A stretch of DNA of 64,000 nucleotides, taken from Rhodovibrionaceae bacterium. GTDB lineage: Bacteria > Pseudomonadota > Alphaproteobacteria > Kiloniellales > DSM-21159. Where the stretch lies: positions 1 to 64,000 of the forward strand of contig JANQMX010000109.1 in the NCBI GenBank assembly GCA_028279885.1, given 5' to 3'. The notes below the pieces were generated by a model. The model was not told the origin of the DNA. It saw only the letters and a list, made by a program, of their open reading frames with translations, and searched no databases. The translations under genes and the position numbers were made by a program. Of the stretch, positions 1-8,562 are shown in pieces; within the stretch, counting starts at the first letter, position 1, and each line of letters begins with the position of its first letter.

Positions 1-2
1 CC

Positions 3-83
3 GCAATCAGCCAAATCCTACAGCACTACTCCCCCCAAGAATGCAGAAACTACTTCACCAATGCCGGTTATGAGCAAACCTAA
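3..83 (+). CDS. IS630-family transposase, C-terminal end only (cut by window start)
   Basis: Reading frame 3 is open from the window edge and encodes 26 residues ending in CRNYFTNAGYEQT, then a TAA at 81-83. The pattern E-C-R-N-Y-F-x-N-A-G-Y is the characteristic C-terminus of IS630-type DDE transposases, which insert at TA dinucleotides. Only the tail is visible, so I cannot say whether the element is intact to the left. I could not confidently place its right terminal inverted repeat in the following bases. Confidence 0.75.
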   Translation, partial: AISQILQHYSPQECRNYFTNAGYEQT

Positions 84-408
84 ACGCATTCCGCTCTAGG
101 CCTCAGCACCGCTGTTCTTACGCCAGCCCGGCAAGAAAGAGCGCCAGGGATGATGACGGTTTCTCTTCGCCAGGTATGGGCGCAGCAAATAACCTCTGCC
201 GTAAACGAGATGACCAAGCATGGCCCCTATCCTTTCCCGTCTGATGGTCCGGCGCGCGGCCGGAGAGTCTCTGTTTTGCGCTTGTCGAAGCGCACTGTGT
301 GCGTAAGATATGCGCACTCAATGCGTATTTTCAAGTGCAAACTTGTTGAGACAAGTTTTCTGTCCTTAGACTTTCGTTGAGCTGCGTCGGAAGGAGAGAG
401 CCACAGCC
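84..408. other. Intergenic region between IS630 tail and parA-like gene
   Basis: This 325-base gap holds no convincing gene. Short frames on both strands show no recognisable family. The second half (about 290-370) is AT-richer than its surroundings and carries a palindrome at 339-358 close to the parA-like start. The left part should contain the right end of the IS630 element. Confidence 0.5.
339..358. promoter_or_regulatory. Palindrome upstream of parA-xre, candidate operator
   Basis: AAACTTGT at 339-346 and ACAAGTTT at 351-358 form a perfect 8-base inverted repeat with a 4-base centre. It lies about 50 bases before the parA-like start. The operon also encodes an XRE regulator, so autoregulation is a reasonable inference. 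The second arm runs into TTTC, so an RNA hairpin is the alternative reading. Confidence 0.4.
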
Positions 409-1038
409 ATGCGTTCCATTCTCGTCGCCAATGCCAAGGGTGGATGCGGCAAGACAACCATCGCCACGACCCTGGCCGGCGCCTTCGCCCAAGTCGGCCT
501 GAAGGTCACGCTGGCCGATGTGGACAGGCAGCACAGCAGCCTTGGCTGGCTCGAACGGCGGCCGGCCCAGGCGCCCCGTATCGAGGGCATCGACTGGTCG
601 AAAAAGATTGATTCGGTCCGGAAGAAGACACAGCGCCTGATCATCGACGCGCCGGCGGCGCTGACCACCGACGACTTCAAGCTGCTGCTCAAGCAGGCGG
701 ACGTGGTGATCGTGCCTATTCTACCCTCGGCCTTCGATCGGGATGCCGCCTCGGCCTTTCTCTGGCGAATCGACGCGCTGAAGCCGATCCGGAACGGCAA
801 GAAGTCGATCGCCGTGGTTGCCAACCGGACGCGCCTTCATTCTCGTGCCAGCCGGGCCCTGACCGATTTCCTGTACAGCCTCGACCACGAGCCGGTGATC
901 AGTCTGCCGGACACGGTGCTTTACACGGATACGGCCGAAACGGGCCTCAGCATCTTCGACAGACGGGACGGGCGCGCTAAGGTGGCGCAGGAAATGTGGC
1001 TGCCGCTGATCGACTACGCTGAAAGGGCTGCAGCGTGA
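409..1038 (+). CDS. ParA/MinD-family ATPase
   Basis: A 209-residue protein of the ParA/MinD/MipZ P-loop family, which use ATP-dependent dimerisation to position DNA or protein cargo. The deviant Walker A motif is KGGCGKTT at residues 10-17, with signature lysine K10 and catalytic K15. Walker B is LIIDAPA. There is no N-terminal helix-turn-helix, so this is the short orphan type rather than a plasmid ParA with its own DNA-binding domain. The start has a good ribosome site (GGAAGGAGAG). The following XRE gene overlaps it by four bases (GTGA), so the two are probably co-translated. No parB is visible, so the cargo is unknown. Confidence 0.85.
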   Translation: MRSILVANAKGGCGKTTIATTLAGAFAQVGLKVTLADVDRQHSSLGWLERRPAQAPRIEGIDWSKKIDSVRKKTQRLIIDAPAALTTDDFKLLLKQADVVIVPILPSAFDRDAASAFLWRIDALKPIRNGKKSIAVVANRTRLHSRASRALTDFLYSLDHEPVISLPDTVLYTDTAETGLSIFDRRDGRAKVAQEMWLPLIDYAERAAA

Positions 1039-1244
1039 CACCGCGGAAGTTCAAACGCTGGCGCAAGCGCCTGAAACTATCCCAGAAGGAGGCCGCCGAG
1101 GCCCTCGGCCTCAAACCGCGCATGATTCAGTACTACGAAAAGGGCGAGCGCAACGGAGAAAAGGTGAAAATTCCTAAAACTGTGCGCCTCGCCTGCTACG
1201 CCATCGACCAGGGCGTGGACGACTACGATGGCGGTGGGGACTAG
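1035..1244 (+). CDS. XRE-type helix-turn-helix protein
   Basis: A 69-residue protein that is almost only a helix-turn-helix domain: KLSQKEAAEALGLKPRMIQYY is the recognition unit, around residues 13-33, followed by an acidic tail (DDYDGGGD). The GTG start at 1035 overlaps the TGA of the parA-like gene, which indicates translational coupling and a shared function. It may repress its own operon through the palindrome at 339-358, or act as the DNA adaptor of the ATPase. Both are inference. Confidence 0.75.
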   Translation: MTPRKFKRWRKRLKLSQKEAAEALGLKPRMIQYYEKGERNGEKVKIPKTVRLACYAIDQGVDDYDGGGD

Positions 1245-1453
1245 GGCCTCTCTTCTCTCGTCCTCCAAGGCCTAATCGATTGCCGGGCCGGACCGGCTTG
1301 AGTATGGTCCGCGCGCCCGCGGCTATGGCGTGGGCATCCGTTCAATGCGGCCCCCCTTTCGATGCCCTGGCAGCGCTGCAGCGCCGGCGGCCCGGACGGG
1401 CGGTGCCGGGCGCAGCCAGAAAGGCCGCGCTGCCAAGGCATCTAAGGTGAGTC

Positions 1454-2020
1454 ATGAAGATTAACGGAAACGCCATCCGCCCCGGCAACGTCATCGAGCA
1501 CAAGGGGCGCCTGTGGCGCGCCGTGAAGCTGCAGCACGTCAAGCCCGGCAAGGGCGGCGCCTTCGCGCAGGTCGAGCTCAAGGATATTCGCGACGGCACC
1601 AAGCTGAACGAGCGCTTCCGCGCCGACGAGTCGGTTGAGCGCGTACGCCTGGACGAAGCGCCCTATCAGTATCTCTACGCCGACGGCGACATGCTGACCT
1701 TCATGAACAACGAGAACTACGAGCAGGTCTCCGTGCCTCAGGATCTGGTCGGCGAGCCGCTGCCCTTTCTGCAGGAGAGCATGAACGTCAGCGTGATGTC
1801 CTACGAAGGCGAGGTCATCTCGGTGCAGCTCCCGGAGCAAGTGACCCTGGAGATCACCGAGGCCGACCCCGTTGTGAAAGGCCAGACAGCCTCTTCCTCC
1901 TATAAGCCTGCGGTGCTGGAAAACGGCGTCAAGGTCATGGTCCCTCCGCACATCGAGGCGGGCACCCGCGTGGTCGTGAACACGGCCGACGGCAGTTATG
2001 TGGAGCGGGCCAAGGACTAG
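1454..2020 (+). CDS. efp: Translation elongation factor P
   Basis: EF-P of 188 residues, the usual length. It binds between the P and E sites of the ribosome and relieves stalling at polyproline stretches. The conserved loop [10 protein letters not shown] is at residues 28-37, with the modifiable lysine at K33. The three-domain KOW/OB/OB architecture continues to the conserved end ([11 protein letters not shown]). Choice of ATG 1454 is supported by TAAGGTGAG just upstream. A proline-rich OmpA-like protein is encoded 1 kb downstream, a plausible EF-P client. Confidence 0.97.
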   Translation: MKINGNAIRPGNVIEHKGRLWRAVKLQHVKPGKGGAFAQVELKDIRDGTKLNERFRADESVERVRLDEAPYQYLYADGDMLTFMNNENYEQVSVPQDLVGEPLPFLQESMNVSVMSYEGEVISVQLPEQVTLEITEADPVVKGQTASSSYKPAVLENGVKVMVPPHIEAGTRVVVNTADGSYVERAKD

Positions 2021-2060
2021 CAGCTCTACACAAAGCGGTAAAAAAGGTTCGCTGGCGGCC

Positions 2061-2888
2061 ATGAAAACCCGTTCCCCCCTGATCAACGTCATGACCAAGG
2101 CTGCCTTTAAAGCGGCCCGTGGCCTCAAGCGCGACTTCGGGGAGGTCGAGAACCTGCAGGTCTCGCGCAAGGGTCCGGCGGACTTCGTCTCCGCTGCCGA
2201 CCTCAACGCCGAGAAGGCACTGCGCGAGGAACTTGCCCGCGCCCGGCCGGATTTCGGATTCCTGATGGAAGAGTCAGGTGCAAGCGAGGGCCGCGATCCA
2301 CGGCGGCGCTGGGTGGTCGATCCGCTCGATGGCACCACCAACTTCCTCCACGGGCTGCCGCATTGGGCGATCTCGATCGCCGTAGAAGAGAACAACGCGA
2401 TCATCGCGGCCCTGGTCTACGACCCGATCAAAGACGAACTCTTCACGGCGGAGCGGGGTCAGGGCTGCTTTCTCAACGACCGACGCCTCAGGGTCTCGTC
2501 GCGCCGCAACCTTGCGGACGCCATCTTCGCCACCGGCATCCCCTTCAAGGGGCTGGACGGCCATGACGGCTTTCTCACTGAGCTCAAGGGCGTCATGGCG
2601 GTCTCCGCCGGTGTGCGACGCTGGGGGACCGCTTCGCTCGACCTGGCCTATATCGCGGCCGGGCGCTACGATGGCTTTTGGGAACGCGGCCTTCATCCTT
2701 GGGATTTCGCGGCCGGCATTTTGCTGGTGCGGGAAGCCGGTGGTATGGTTAGCGAGCTGAATGGTAAGGACATTCGCCTGGATAGTCCTTCCATCCTGGC
2801 AAGCAACAATGCGCTACACAGCGACCTGCAGCGCATTCTGATCGGCAAGGGCACGCCGGGCGCGGCACCGGCCAGGCGCTCGGCCTGA
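2061..2888 (+). CDS. suhB: Inositol monophosphatase family protein (SuhB-like)
   Basis: A 275-residue Mg2+-dependent phosphatase of the inositol monophosphatase/SuhB family. Metal ligands are visible as E70-E71, the DPLDGT motif at residues 87-92 (within WVVDPLDGTTNF), and HPWDFAAG in the C-terminal half. The reading frame stays open further upstream into efp, but ATG 2061 matches the family N-terminus (MKTRSPLINVM). Family members hydrolyse myo-inositol-1-phosphate or related sugar phosphates, and E. coli SuhB also binds transcription complexes. Which activity matters here cannot be read from sequence. Confidence 0.92.
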   Translation: MKTRSPLINVMTKAAFKAARGLKRDFGEVENLQVSRKGPADFVSAADLNAEKALREELARARPDFGFLMEESGASEGRDPRRRWVVDPLDGTTNFLHGLPHWAISIAVEENNAIIAALVYDPIKDELFTAERGQGCFLNDRRLRVSSRRNLADAIFATGIPFKGLDGHDGFLTELKGVMAVSAGVRRWGTASLDLAYIAAGRYDGFWERGLHPWDFAAGILLVREAGGMVSELNGKDIRLDSPSILASNNALHSDLQRILIGKGTPGAAPARRSA

Positions 2889-2985
2889 AGTGCGACTGCA
2901 CTTGCGTGATCCCGGACAAGGGTCTAAGCCAGATCGTGATGAGGTCCATCCGCCGGGACGAGTCGCAGGGAGAGACAAGGTGGTC

Positions 2986-4368
2986 ATGGTGGACCGCGCG
3001 ATAATCGAGAGATCGGCGAAAGGCCGCGCCGTTGCTTTCATGTGCGCGCTTGGCCTTGGCGTAACGCTTACGAGCGAAACGCTGCATGCTCAAAGCCCGT
3101 GGGGCGGCAATCAATCCGTCATCGTCAATGAGTCGGTGCTCGATAGCTTGGGCCCGGGCGGCGCTGCTTCGCCTTATGCGCCACCCGGCGCGGCGACGCA
3201 GGGCGCTTACCCCTATCCAAGCGGCAGCTATTCACGCTACGGCGGCGCCCTGCTGTTCCCGCCACCGCAACTGCCGAGAAGCACCCTCACGGTAGCGCCT
3301 CCCTCGGCGGCGGCTCTGAGCGCCGTACCGCCGCTGCCACGCAGCGCCGATCGGCCGAGAGCCACGGCGCGCGCGACTCCAGCGCCGGCACCCCAAGCGC
3401 CACGTCAGACGGCAAGCCAGCCCAGACCACAGCCGGCAACGCCCGCGGCCAAGCCGCCACCGCCACCTACCCAGCAAGCTGCCACGCCGGCACCCCCTGC
3501 TCCCCCGCCAGCGCCCGCCCCAACGCCCCAAGTGGCCGCCACGCCGGAGCCCGCGCCGCAAGCGGAAGCCGAGACTGAAGCGGCGGCTGCAGACGCCGGC
3601 CAGACGGCGCCCGTTGCAAACGCCAGCGTTGACGACATGGAGCTGCCGCCCCCAGCGCCCCTGCCCAGCTTCACCGATGAAGCCGAGCCGATGATCCCAA
3701 CCGTGGGGCTGAACGGCGAAGAAACCCGCCAAACGCTCTTCACCGGCGGACCGAGCCCGAGCGGCGGCCTCTTGGCAGAGGGAAACACCGGGGCGGCTGG
3801 TTCGCAGGAGAACGAGGCTCCCGCCGCGACGCCTCCGCCGCCGCCAGCGCCCGAGCCCGTTACAGCCAGCGACGCGGAGCAGGCCGCACCGCTCGCCACG
3901 GGTAATCAGAATGCCGAGAGCCTCGCACGAGGCGACGCCCCGACCGCATCCGAGACCGTGCAGAGGACAGAAGAAGGCGAGCAGCCGCCAGTGGTCGCGG
4001 CCCAGCCAACCGTCCCGACGCAGCAGGCAGCCCTGACACCGGCCAGCGTCCGGACCGGCGGCGAGGTGCGTCTTCCGTTCGGATCAACTCAGATCGATCT
4101 CGACGGAAACCAAGAGGCGTTGCTGACCCCGCTGGTCGACCAGTTGCGGAGTGACGAGCGCGCGGCGGTGCGCGTTCAGGCCTACGCAAGCGGCGAGGCA
4201 AGCGACCCGAACAAGGCGCGCCGGCTCTCTCTCCAGCGCGCCCTCAAGGTTCGCAAGTACTTCATCGACCAAGGCATTCGCTCGGTACGCGTCGAAGTCC
4301 GCGCCCTGGGCATGAGCGGTCCCGACGGTTCGGTCGACCGCGTCGACGTCCTGCCAGTCCAGCGCTGA
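2986..4368 (+). CDS. Proline-rich envelope protein with C-terminal OmpA domain
   Basis: About 460 residues from ATG 2986, preceded by GGGAGAGACAAGG. The N-terminus is a signal peptide with a probable cleavage after LHA. The centre (roughly residues 100-350) is a low-complexity Pro/Ala-rich spacer with runs such as PPPPPAPEP, expected to be extended and periplasmic. The last 110 residues are an OmpA-like peptidoglycan-binding domain, starting near VRLPFGSTQIDLDG and containing RRLSLQRALKVRKYFIDQGI. It precedes the MotA/TolQ-like and MotB-like genes with short gaps, so the three are likely one envelope unit. The partner in the outer membrane is unknown. Confidence 0.8.
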   Translation: MVDRAIIERSAKGRAVAFMCALGLGVTLTSETLHAQSPWGGNQSVIVNESVLDSLGPGGAASPYAPPGAATQGAYPYPSGSYSRYGGALLFPPPQLPRSTLTVAPPSAAALSAVPPLPRSADRPRATARATPAPAPQAPRQTASQPRPQPATPAAKPPPPPTQQAATPAPPAPPPAPAPTPQVAATPEPAPQAEAETEAAAADAGQTAPVANASVDDMELPPPAPLPSFTDEAEPMIPTVGLNGEETRQTLFTGGPSPSGGLLAEGNTGAAGSQENEAPAATPPPPPAPEPVTASDAEQAAPLATGNQNAESLARGDAPTASETVQRTEEGEQPPVVAAQPTVPTQQAALTPASVRTGGEVRLPFGSTQIDLDGNQEALLTPLVDQLRSDERAAVRVQAYASGEASDPNKARRLSLQRALKVRKYFIDQGIRSVRVEVRALGMSGPDGSVDRVDVLPVQR

Positions 4369-4412
4369 GCCGACCTTTGGACGGCGCCCTTTCAGTTCGG
4401 GCTACGCCGACC

Positions 4413-5591
4413 ATGAGCCGCCCCCTGCGCTATCTGGTCTGGATGCTGGTGTTCCTGCTGCTGGCCAGCGGCGCCGCCGCCTTGCTGCATCAGGAGCTGC
4501 TCGCAGCCTTTCGCGCCAATCCCGTTCTCAACGGCATGATACTCGGCGTGCTGCTGTTCGGCCTGCTCTACAGCCTCTGGCAGGTCATTGCCTTGAACCG
4601 CGAGATCGACTTCGTCGAACAGCTGCAGCGGGAGAGCAGCGGCGGCCTGATTTTCCCCGGAACCATCAGCGAGTTGCCCGATACCCGCCTGCTGGGGCCC
4701 ATGGCCAACATGCTGCGAGAAAAGCGCGGCCGCCTCACGCTGTCCGCCGTATCCATGCGCACCCTCCACAGCGGCATCCAGATGCGCATCGACGAGATCC
4801 ATGACATATCCCGCTATGTCATCGGCCTCCTGATCTTCCTTGGCCTGCTGGGAACCTTCTGGGGACTGTTGGAAACCGTGCGCTCGGTCGGCGATGCTGT
4901 CGGCACCTTGGGGGGCGGGAGCGGTTCCGACTCTGCAACGCTCTTCGCTGAGTTCATTCGCGGCCTGGAGCGGCCGATCGCGGGCATGGGCACGGCGTTT
5001 TCCTCCTCGCTGTTCGGCCTTGCCGGCTCGCTCATCGTCGGCTTTCTCGAGCTGCAGTCGACCCAAGCGCACAATCGCTTCCTCAATCAGCTGGAGGAAT
5101 GGCTCTCCAGCATGACCAAGCTCTCTGGCGGGGCGGGGGCCGGAGGCGACGGTGACGCCTCGGTGCCGGCCTACGTGCAGGCCCTGCTGGAGCAGACCGC
5201 GGACAGCCTGGACAACCTCCAGCGCACCATTTCCCGCGGCGAGGAAGATCGCATGGTAGTGAACAACAACTTGGCGATCCTGACCGATCGCTTGACCACC
5301 CTGACCGACCAGATGCGCACCGAGCAGCAAGTCATGCGCCACCTGGCCGAAACACAGACCCAGATGAAAGCGCTTCTCGCGCGCCTCAGCGACGCCAGCC
5401 TCGAGCCCCGGGCCGGTGGCGAGGTGCTGGACGAAGCGACCCGCGACCATATCCGCAGCATGCACCTCAACATGGCCAAGATCGCCGGCGAGCTGCAGAG
5501 CGGGCGCGACCAGGCGGTAGAGCAGATCCGCAGCGAGATACGCTTGCTGGCACGCACGATCGCGGCCTTGGCCGAGGAGTCGAACGGATAA
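4413..5591 (+). CDS. MotA/TolQ/ExbB-type proton channel subunit
   Basis: A 392-residue inner-membrane protein. Two N-terminal membrane segments (near residues 7-25 and 38-58) are followed by a cytoplasmic stretch. The MotA/TolQ/ExbB pore pair comes next: YVIGLLIFLGLLGTFWGLL around 130-148, then GLERPIAGMGTAFSSSLFGL and SLIVGFLEL. The C-terminal 130 residues are coiled-coil. ATG 4413 starts the hydrophobic N-terminus; a TTG at 4377 in frame is a weaker option. It is followed by a MotB-like gene, so the pair probably forms a proton-driven stator, not necessarily flagellar. Confidence 0.8.
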   Translation: MSRPLRYLVWMLVFLLLASGAAALLHQELLAAFRANPVLNGMILGVLLFGLLYSLWQVIALNREIDFVEQLQRESSGGLIFPGTISELPDTRLLGPMANMLREKRGRLTLSAVSMRTLHSGIQMRIDEIHDISRYVIGLLIFLGLLGTFWGLLETVRSVGDAVGTLGGGSGSDSATLFAEFIRGLERPIAGMGTAFSSSLFGLAGSLIVGFLELQSTQAHNRFLNQLEEWLSSMTKLSGGAGAGGDGDASVPAYVQALLEQTADSLDNLQRTISRGEEDRMVVNNNLAILTDRLTTLTDQMRTEQQVMRHLAETQTQMKALLARLSDASLEPRAGGEVLDEATRDHIRSMHLNMAKIAGELQSGRDQAVEQIRSEIRLLARTIAALAEESNG

Positions 5592-5657
5592 ACGAAGACG
5601 GCGCAGCGGCCTGATAGGCAGCCGCCCCGCCGCAAACGATAAGATTGGGCAGGTGCC

Positions 5658-7631
5658 TTGTACGGTTTCGGTCGAAACACCCGTAGCCGCAACGTGAATA
5701 TCTGGCCCGGCTTCGTCGACGGCCTGGCCACCATCCTGCTCGTCGTCATCTTCGTGCTGCTTGTCTTTCTCGCCGGCCAGTTCTTTCTCAGCCTGCGTCT
5801 TTCCGGCCGGGAAGCGCAGCTCGAGCGCCTCAACAGCCAGATCGACGAGCTGGCCGAGTTGCTGACGTTGGAGCGGCAGATCAGCGCCGACCTTGGCCTG
5901 ACCGTCGGTCGCGTCTCAGAGGAGCTGCGCGGCTCCCAGGCCGAGCGCGACCGGCTGGCGGCACAGGTCGGCATGCTCGACGCGGAACGCAGCGCGCTGG
6001 ACCAAAGCCTGCAGGCAGCGCTGTCGGACATCGATCGACTGAGCGAGAGCCAGACCCGTCTGACCGAGGAACGCGAAGATCTGCGCGCGGCCCTGGATGC
6101 AAGTTCGGCCGAGCGCGATCGGCTCGACGCCGGCTTGGCCGCCCTCGAGGCGGAGCGGGCCAGTTTGCGCGGCGAAATCGAGGCCCTGAGCAATCAGCGC
6201 TTGGACTTGAAGCAGCAGATCGAGACTCTGGATGTCGAGCGTGGCTTTCTGGCCAGCACCTTGGAGGCGTCAGAGCAGCGTGCCGCAGCCCTCGACCGAA
6301 GCCTGACGGCCAGTCAGGAGGAGGTCGAAGCCCTCAGCCGCACCAGGGAGCGCCTGACCACATCGTTCGCCGCCCTGGAGACACAGCTGGCCGAAGTGCT
6401 GGAGCGCATTCGCCAAGTCCAGGAAGAGCGCGCACGCCTCAGCAGCGAGCTGGCGCAGCTCGACCAAGTACGCAGCGAGCTCACCGAGGCGCTGGAAACC
6501 AGCGATGAAGAGCGCGGCAATCTCGCCGAGCAGGTCGCCAGCCTGGAGAGCGAGCTGACCGGCGTCGAAGAGGCACGGGAAAGTTTGGCTGCCGCGTTGG
6601 CGGAAAGCGAAGCCGAGCGGGAGGCCCTGCTCGCCCGCTTGGCCGACGGGAACGCCACCATTGCCGCCGTAGAACGGGAAACCGCCGGCCTCGCCGCCGA
6701 GCTCGGCGTCAGTCAGGACGAAGGCAGCACTCTTGAGTCCTTGCTCGCCAGTTTGCGCAGCGAGGTCAATAACTTGCGCGATGAGCGCGATAGCTTGGCC
6801 GGCGACAACCTGGCCAGCAGCAGCGAGCTGGAGGCCGCGCGCCGCAAGTTGGAAGCGGACCGGCGCACCATCGAAGTACAGCTCGGCGAGATCGCCGCTC
6901 TCAAGTCCCTGCGAGACGATCTGGAGGCGCGCGTTGCTGCACTTGGCGAACAGCAAGCGGACGCCGACGAGCGCTCGGCGGCCTTCGAAACGCTGTCCGA
7001 AGAGGCCGAGCAACGCATCGTCCTGCTCAACCAGCAGCTCGCCGCCCTGCGCCTGCAGCTCGGCGACCTCAATGCGGCCCTGGAAGCCGCCGAGACGCTC
7101 AACCGCGAGCAGGAGGCGCAGATCGTCGATCTCGGTCGGCGCCTCAACGTTGCCCTGGCCACCAAGGTGCAGGAGCTGGCCCGCTATCGCTCCGAGTTCT
7201 TCGGTCGCTTGCGCGAGGTCTTGGGCGATACCGCCGGAATCCAGGTGGTCGGCGACCGCTTCGTCTTCCAGTCGGAAGTCTTGTTCGACACCGCCGAAGC
7301 CGAGCTGGAACCAGCGGGGCGTGAACAGCTCACTCAGCTTGCCCGTACGTTGATCGAGGTAGGCCAGCGCATTCCCGAAGATGTCGACTGGGTGCTACGC
7401 GTCGACGGCCATACCGATGACCGGCCCATCGCCACGGAGGAGTTTCCCTCGAACTGGGAACTCTCCAGCGCCCGCGCCCTTTCCGTCGTACGTTACCTGA
7501 TCGACCAGGGTATTCCCGCCGAGCGCCTGGTTGCTGCGGGCTTCGGCGAGTTTCAGCCGATCGCCAACGGCAACGACCCGGAGTCCCTGCGCCGCAATCG
7601 CCGTATCGAGATGAAGCTAACCCAGCGTTAG
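5658..7631 (+). CDS. MotB-like protein: one membrane helix, long periplasmic coiled coil, OmpA domain
   Basis: 657 residues starting at a TTG (5658) after GGGCAGG; no in-frame ATG precedes the conserved start. One membrane helix follows NIWPGFVDGLATILLVV, with D21 in the position of the proton-carrying Asp of MotB/TolR. Residues about 40-490 are an almost uninterrupted heptad-rich coiled coil full of Glu/Arg/Ser/Leu. The C-terminal 160 residues are an OmpA peptidoglycan-binding domain (VDGHTDDRPI, RALSVVRYLIDQGI, RRIEMKL). Paired with the MotA-like gene 66 bases upstream. The coiled coil would hold the peptidoglycan-binding domain far from the membrane. Confidence 0.8.
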   Translation: MYGFGRNTRSRNVNIWPGFVDGLATILLVVIFVLLVFLAGQFFLSLRLSGREAQLERLNSQIDELAELLTLERQISADLGLTVGRVSEELRGSQAERDRLAAQVGMLDAERSALDQSLQAALSDIDRLSESQTRLTEEREDLRAALDASSAERDRLDAGLAALEAERASLRGEIEALSNQRLDLKQQIETLDVERGFLASTLEASEQRAAALDRSLTASQEEVEALSRTRERLTTSFAALETQLAEVLERIRQVQEERARLSSELAQLDQVRSELTEALETSDEERGNLAEQVASLESELTGVEEARESLAAALAESEAEREALLARLADGNATIAAVERETAGLAAELGVSQDEGSTLESLLASLRSEVNNLRDERDSLAGDNLASSSELEAARRKLEADRRTIEVQLGEIAALKSLRDDLEARVAALGEQQADADERSAAFETLSEEAEQRIVLLNQQLAALRLQLGDLNAALEAAETLNREQEAQIVDLGRRLNVALATKVQELARYRSEFFGRLREVLGDTAGIQVVGDRFVFQSEVLFDTAEAELEPAGREQLTQLARTLIEVGQRIPEDVDWVLRVDGHTDDRPIATEEFPSNWELSSARALSVVRYLIDQGIPAERLVAAGFGEFQPIANGNDPESLRRNRRIEMKLTQR

Positions 7632-7745
7632 CGTCACCTTCACGTTGTGTGGAGGCTTCAGTCAAAGCACCTTTACAACCGGACCCTTTCAAGACTCCAA
7701 GTGCGCAGCTCCCGGCTCGATCCGTTGGCTTATGGCATTAGCTTA

Positions 7746-7800
7746 AAAGATACATTTGTGTATCGTATCTTTCTTAAATTGTGATACATAAACGATACAC
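7746..7800. promoter_or_regulatory. Operator/promoter region of toxin-antitoxin pair
   Basis: An AT-rich block with nested inverted repeats. AAAGATAC (7746-7753) pairs with GTATCTTT (7765-7772), and GTGTATCGT (7758-7766) pairs with ACGATACAC (7792-7800). GATACA recurs at 7749-7754 and 7783-7788. Such repeats in front of a RelE/HigB-type operon are typical operators for the antitoxin or the toxin-antitoxin complex. Confidence 0.6.
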
Positions 7801-7807
7801 TAGAATC

Positions 7808-8077
7808 ATGGAAATCATCTACAGGCGCCTGGCCGAGAAGGGCCGCAGAAAGACCCCCGCCAAGGTGCGCGAACAGCTCGACGCCAGGGTGCGGGCTTTC
7901 GCCAAAGAGCCCAACGTCGCCCATCACGGCGGGGTTAAGCCCTTGCGCGGCCGCGTCGAGTTCAGCATCCGCCAAGGCAAGTACCGCGCCCTGGTGGAGG
8001 TCCGCGAAGACGCGCTGATCGTGCGCCATTACGGACATCGCAAAGACGTTTATGACGAGTACGACGACGAGGATTGA
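7808..8077 (+). CDS. RelE/HigB-type toxin
   Basis: An 89-residue (98 if the GTG at 7781 is used) basic protein with the RelE/ParE/HigB fold signature: an N-terminal helical part, then LRGRVEFSIRQGKYRALVEV and the terminal IVRHYGHRKDVY. Members cleave mRNA on the ribosome or poison gyrase. The GTG at 7781 lies inside the operator repeats, so ATG 7808 is preferred, although its ribosome site is weak. The antitoxin gene follows after three bases, the toxin-first order seen in HigBA. Confidence 0.7.
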   Translation: MEIIYRRLAEKGRRKTPAKVREQLDARVRAFAKEPNVAHHGGVKPLRGRVEFSIRQGKYRALVEVREDALIVRHYGHRKDVYDEYDDED

Positions 8078-8080
8078 GAG

Positions 8081-8542
8081 ATGGCCACAGATAAGCAGTT
8101 GGCAGCCGCGCGGGCCGAGATCGCCCAGGCCCGAGCCGCCCTGGACCGGGCAGAGCGCCTTATCACGCGCCAGCAGAAGGCACCGGCGAAGCGGCCAAAA
8201 CGCAATCCCACGCTTTCCGACGAGGAGGCCTACCCCCCCGGCGAGCAGGAATACGACCGCCGCATCCTGGAGGAGGCCGACCGCGAGCGCGCCGCCGGCG
8301 AGGAGGTTCTCATTCCGGGCTTCGTTGCGGACCTGATGCTGGAGAGGAAGCACCCGGTCTATGCCTGGCGCCGCTACCGCCGCATGCCCCAGGCCGTACT
8401 GGCCGAGGCCGCCGGCATCGGCCGCGCCACCCTGGCACGCATCGAGGGGCGCAGCGTGGAGACGCCGCAGGACGCGACCCTGGCCAAACTCGCCAAGGCG
8501 CTCGACGTGCCCGTGTTGGCCTTGGTGGAGGACGACGACTAG
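8081..8542 (+). CDS. HTH antitoxin (HigA-like)
   Basis: 153 residues. The C-terminal 65 residues form an XRE helix-turn-helix (YRRMPQAVLAEAAGIGRATL then KLAKALDVPVLAL). The N-terminal 85 residues are charged and Ala/Glu-rich and could be the toxin-neutralising part. The HTH usually comes first in HigA, so this C-terminal position with a long N-terminal arm is somewhat unusual. It probably represses the operon through the repeats at 7746-7800. Confidence 0.65.
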   Translation: MATDKQLAAARAEIAQARAALDRAERLITRQQKAPAKRPKRNPTLSDEEAYPPGEQEYDRRILEEADRERAAGEEVLIPGFVADLMLERKHPVYAWRRYRRMPQAVLAEAAGIGRATLARIEGRSVETPQDATLAKLAKALDVPVLALVEDDD

Positions 8543-8562
8543 GCTCCAAAACAAGACTCCCG

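Noticed and set aside
96-317. Minus-strand frame of 73 codons between IS630 tail and parA
   Set aside because: No recognised motif, and no start signal; more likely chance in a mobile-element boundary.
3232-3899. Long Gly/Arg-rich and Gly/Ala-rich frames antisense to the OmpA-like gene
   Set aside because: They are the complement of Pro/Ala low-complexity codons of the real gene.
4413-7631. Zorya-type anti-phage system (ZorAB-like MotA and OmpA proteins)
   Set aside because: The channel and OmpA pair resembles ZorAB in outline, but no ZorC, ZorD or ZorE gene is nearby, and here the long coiled coil is on the MotB-like protein, not on the MotA-like one.
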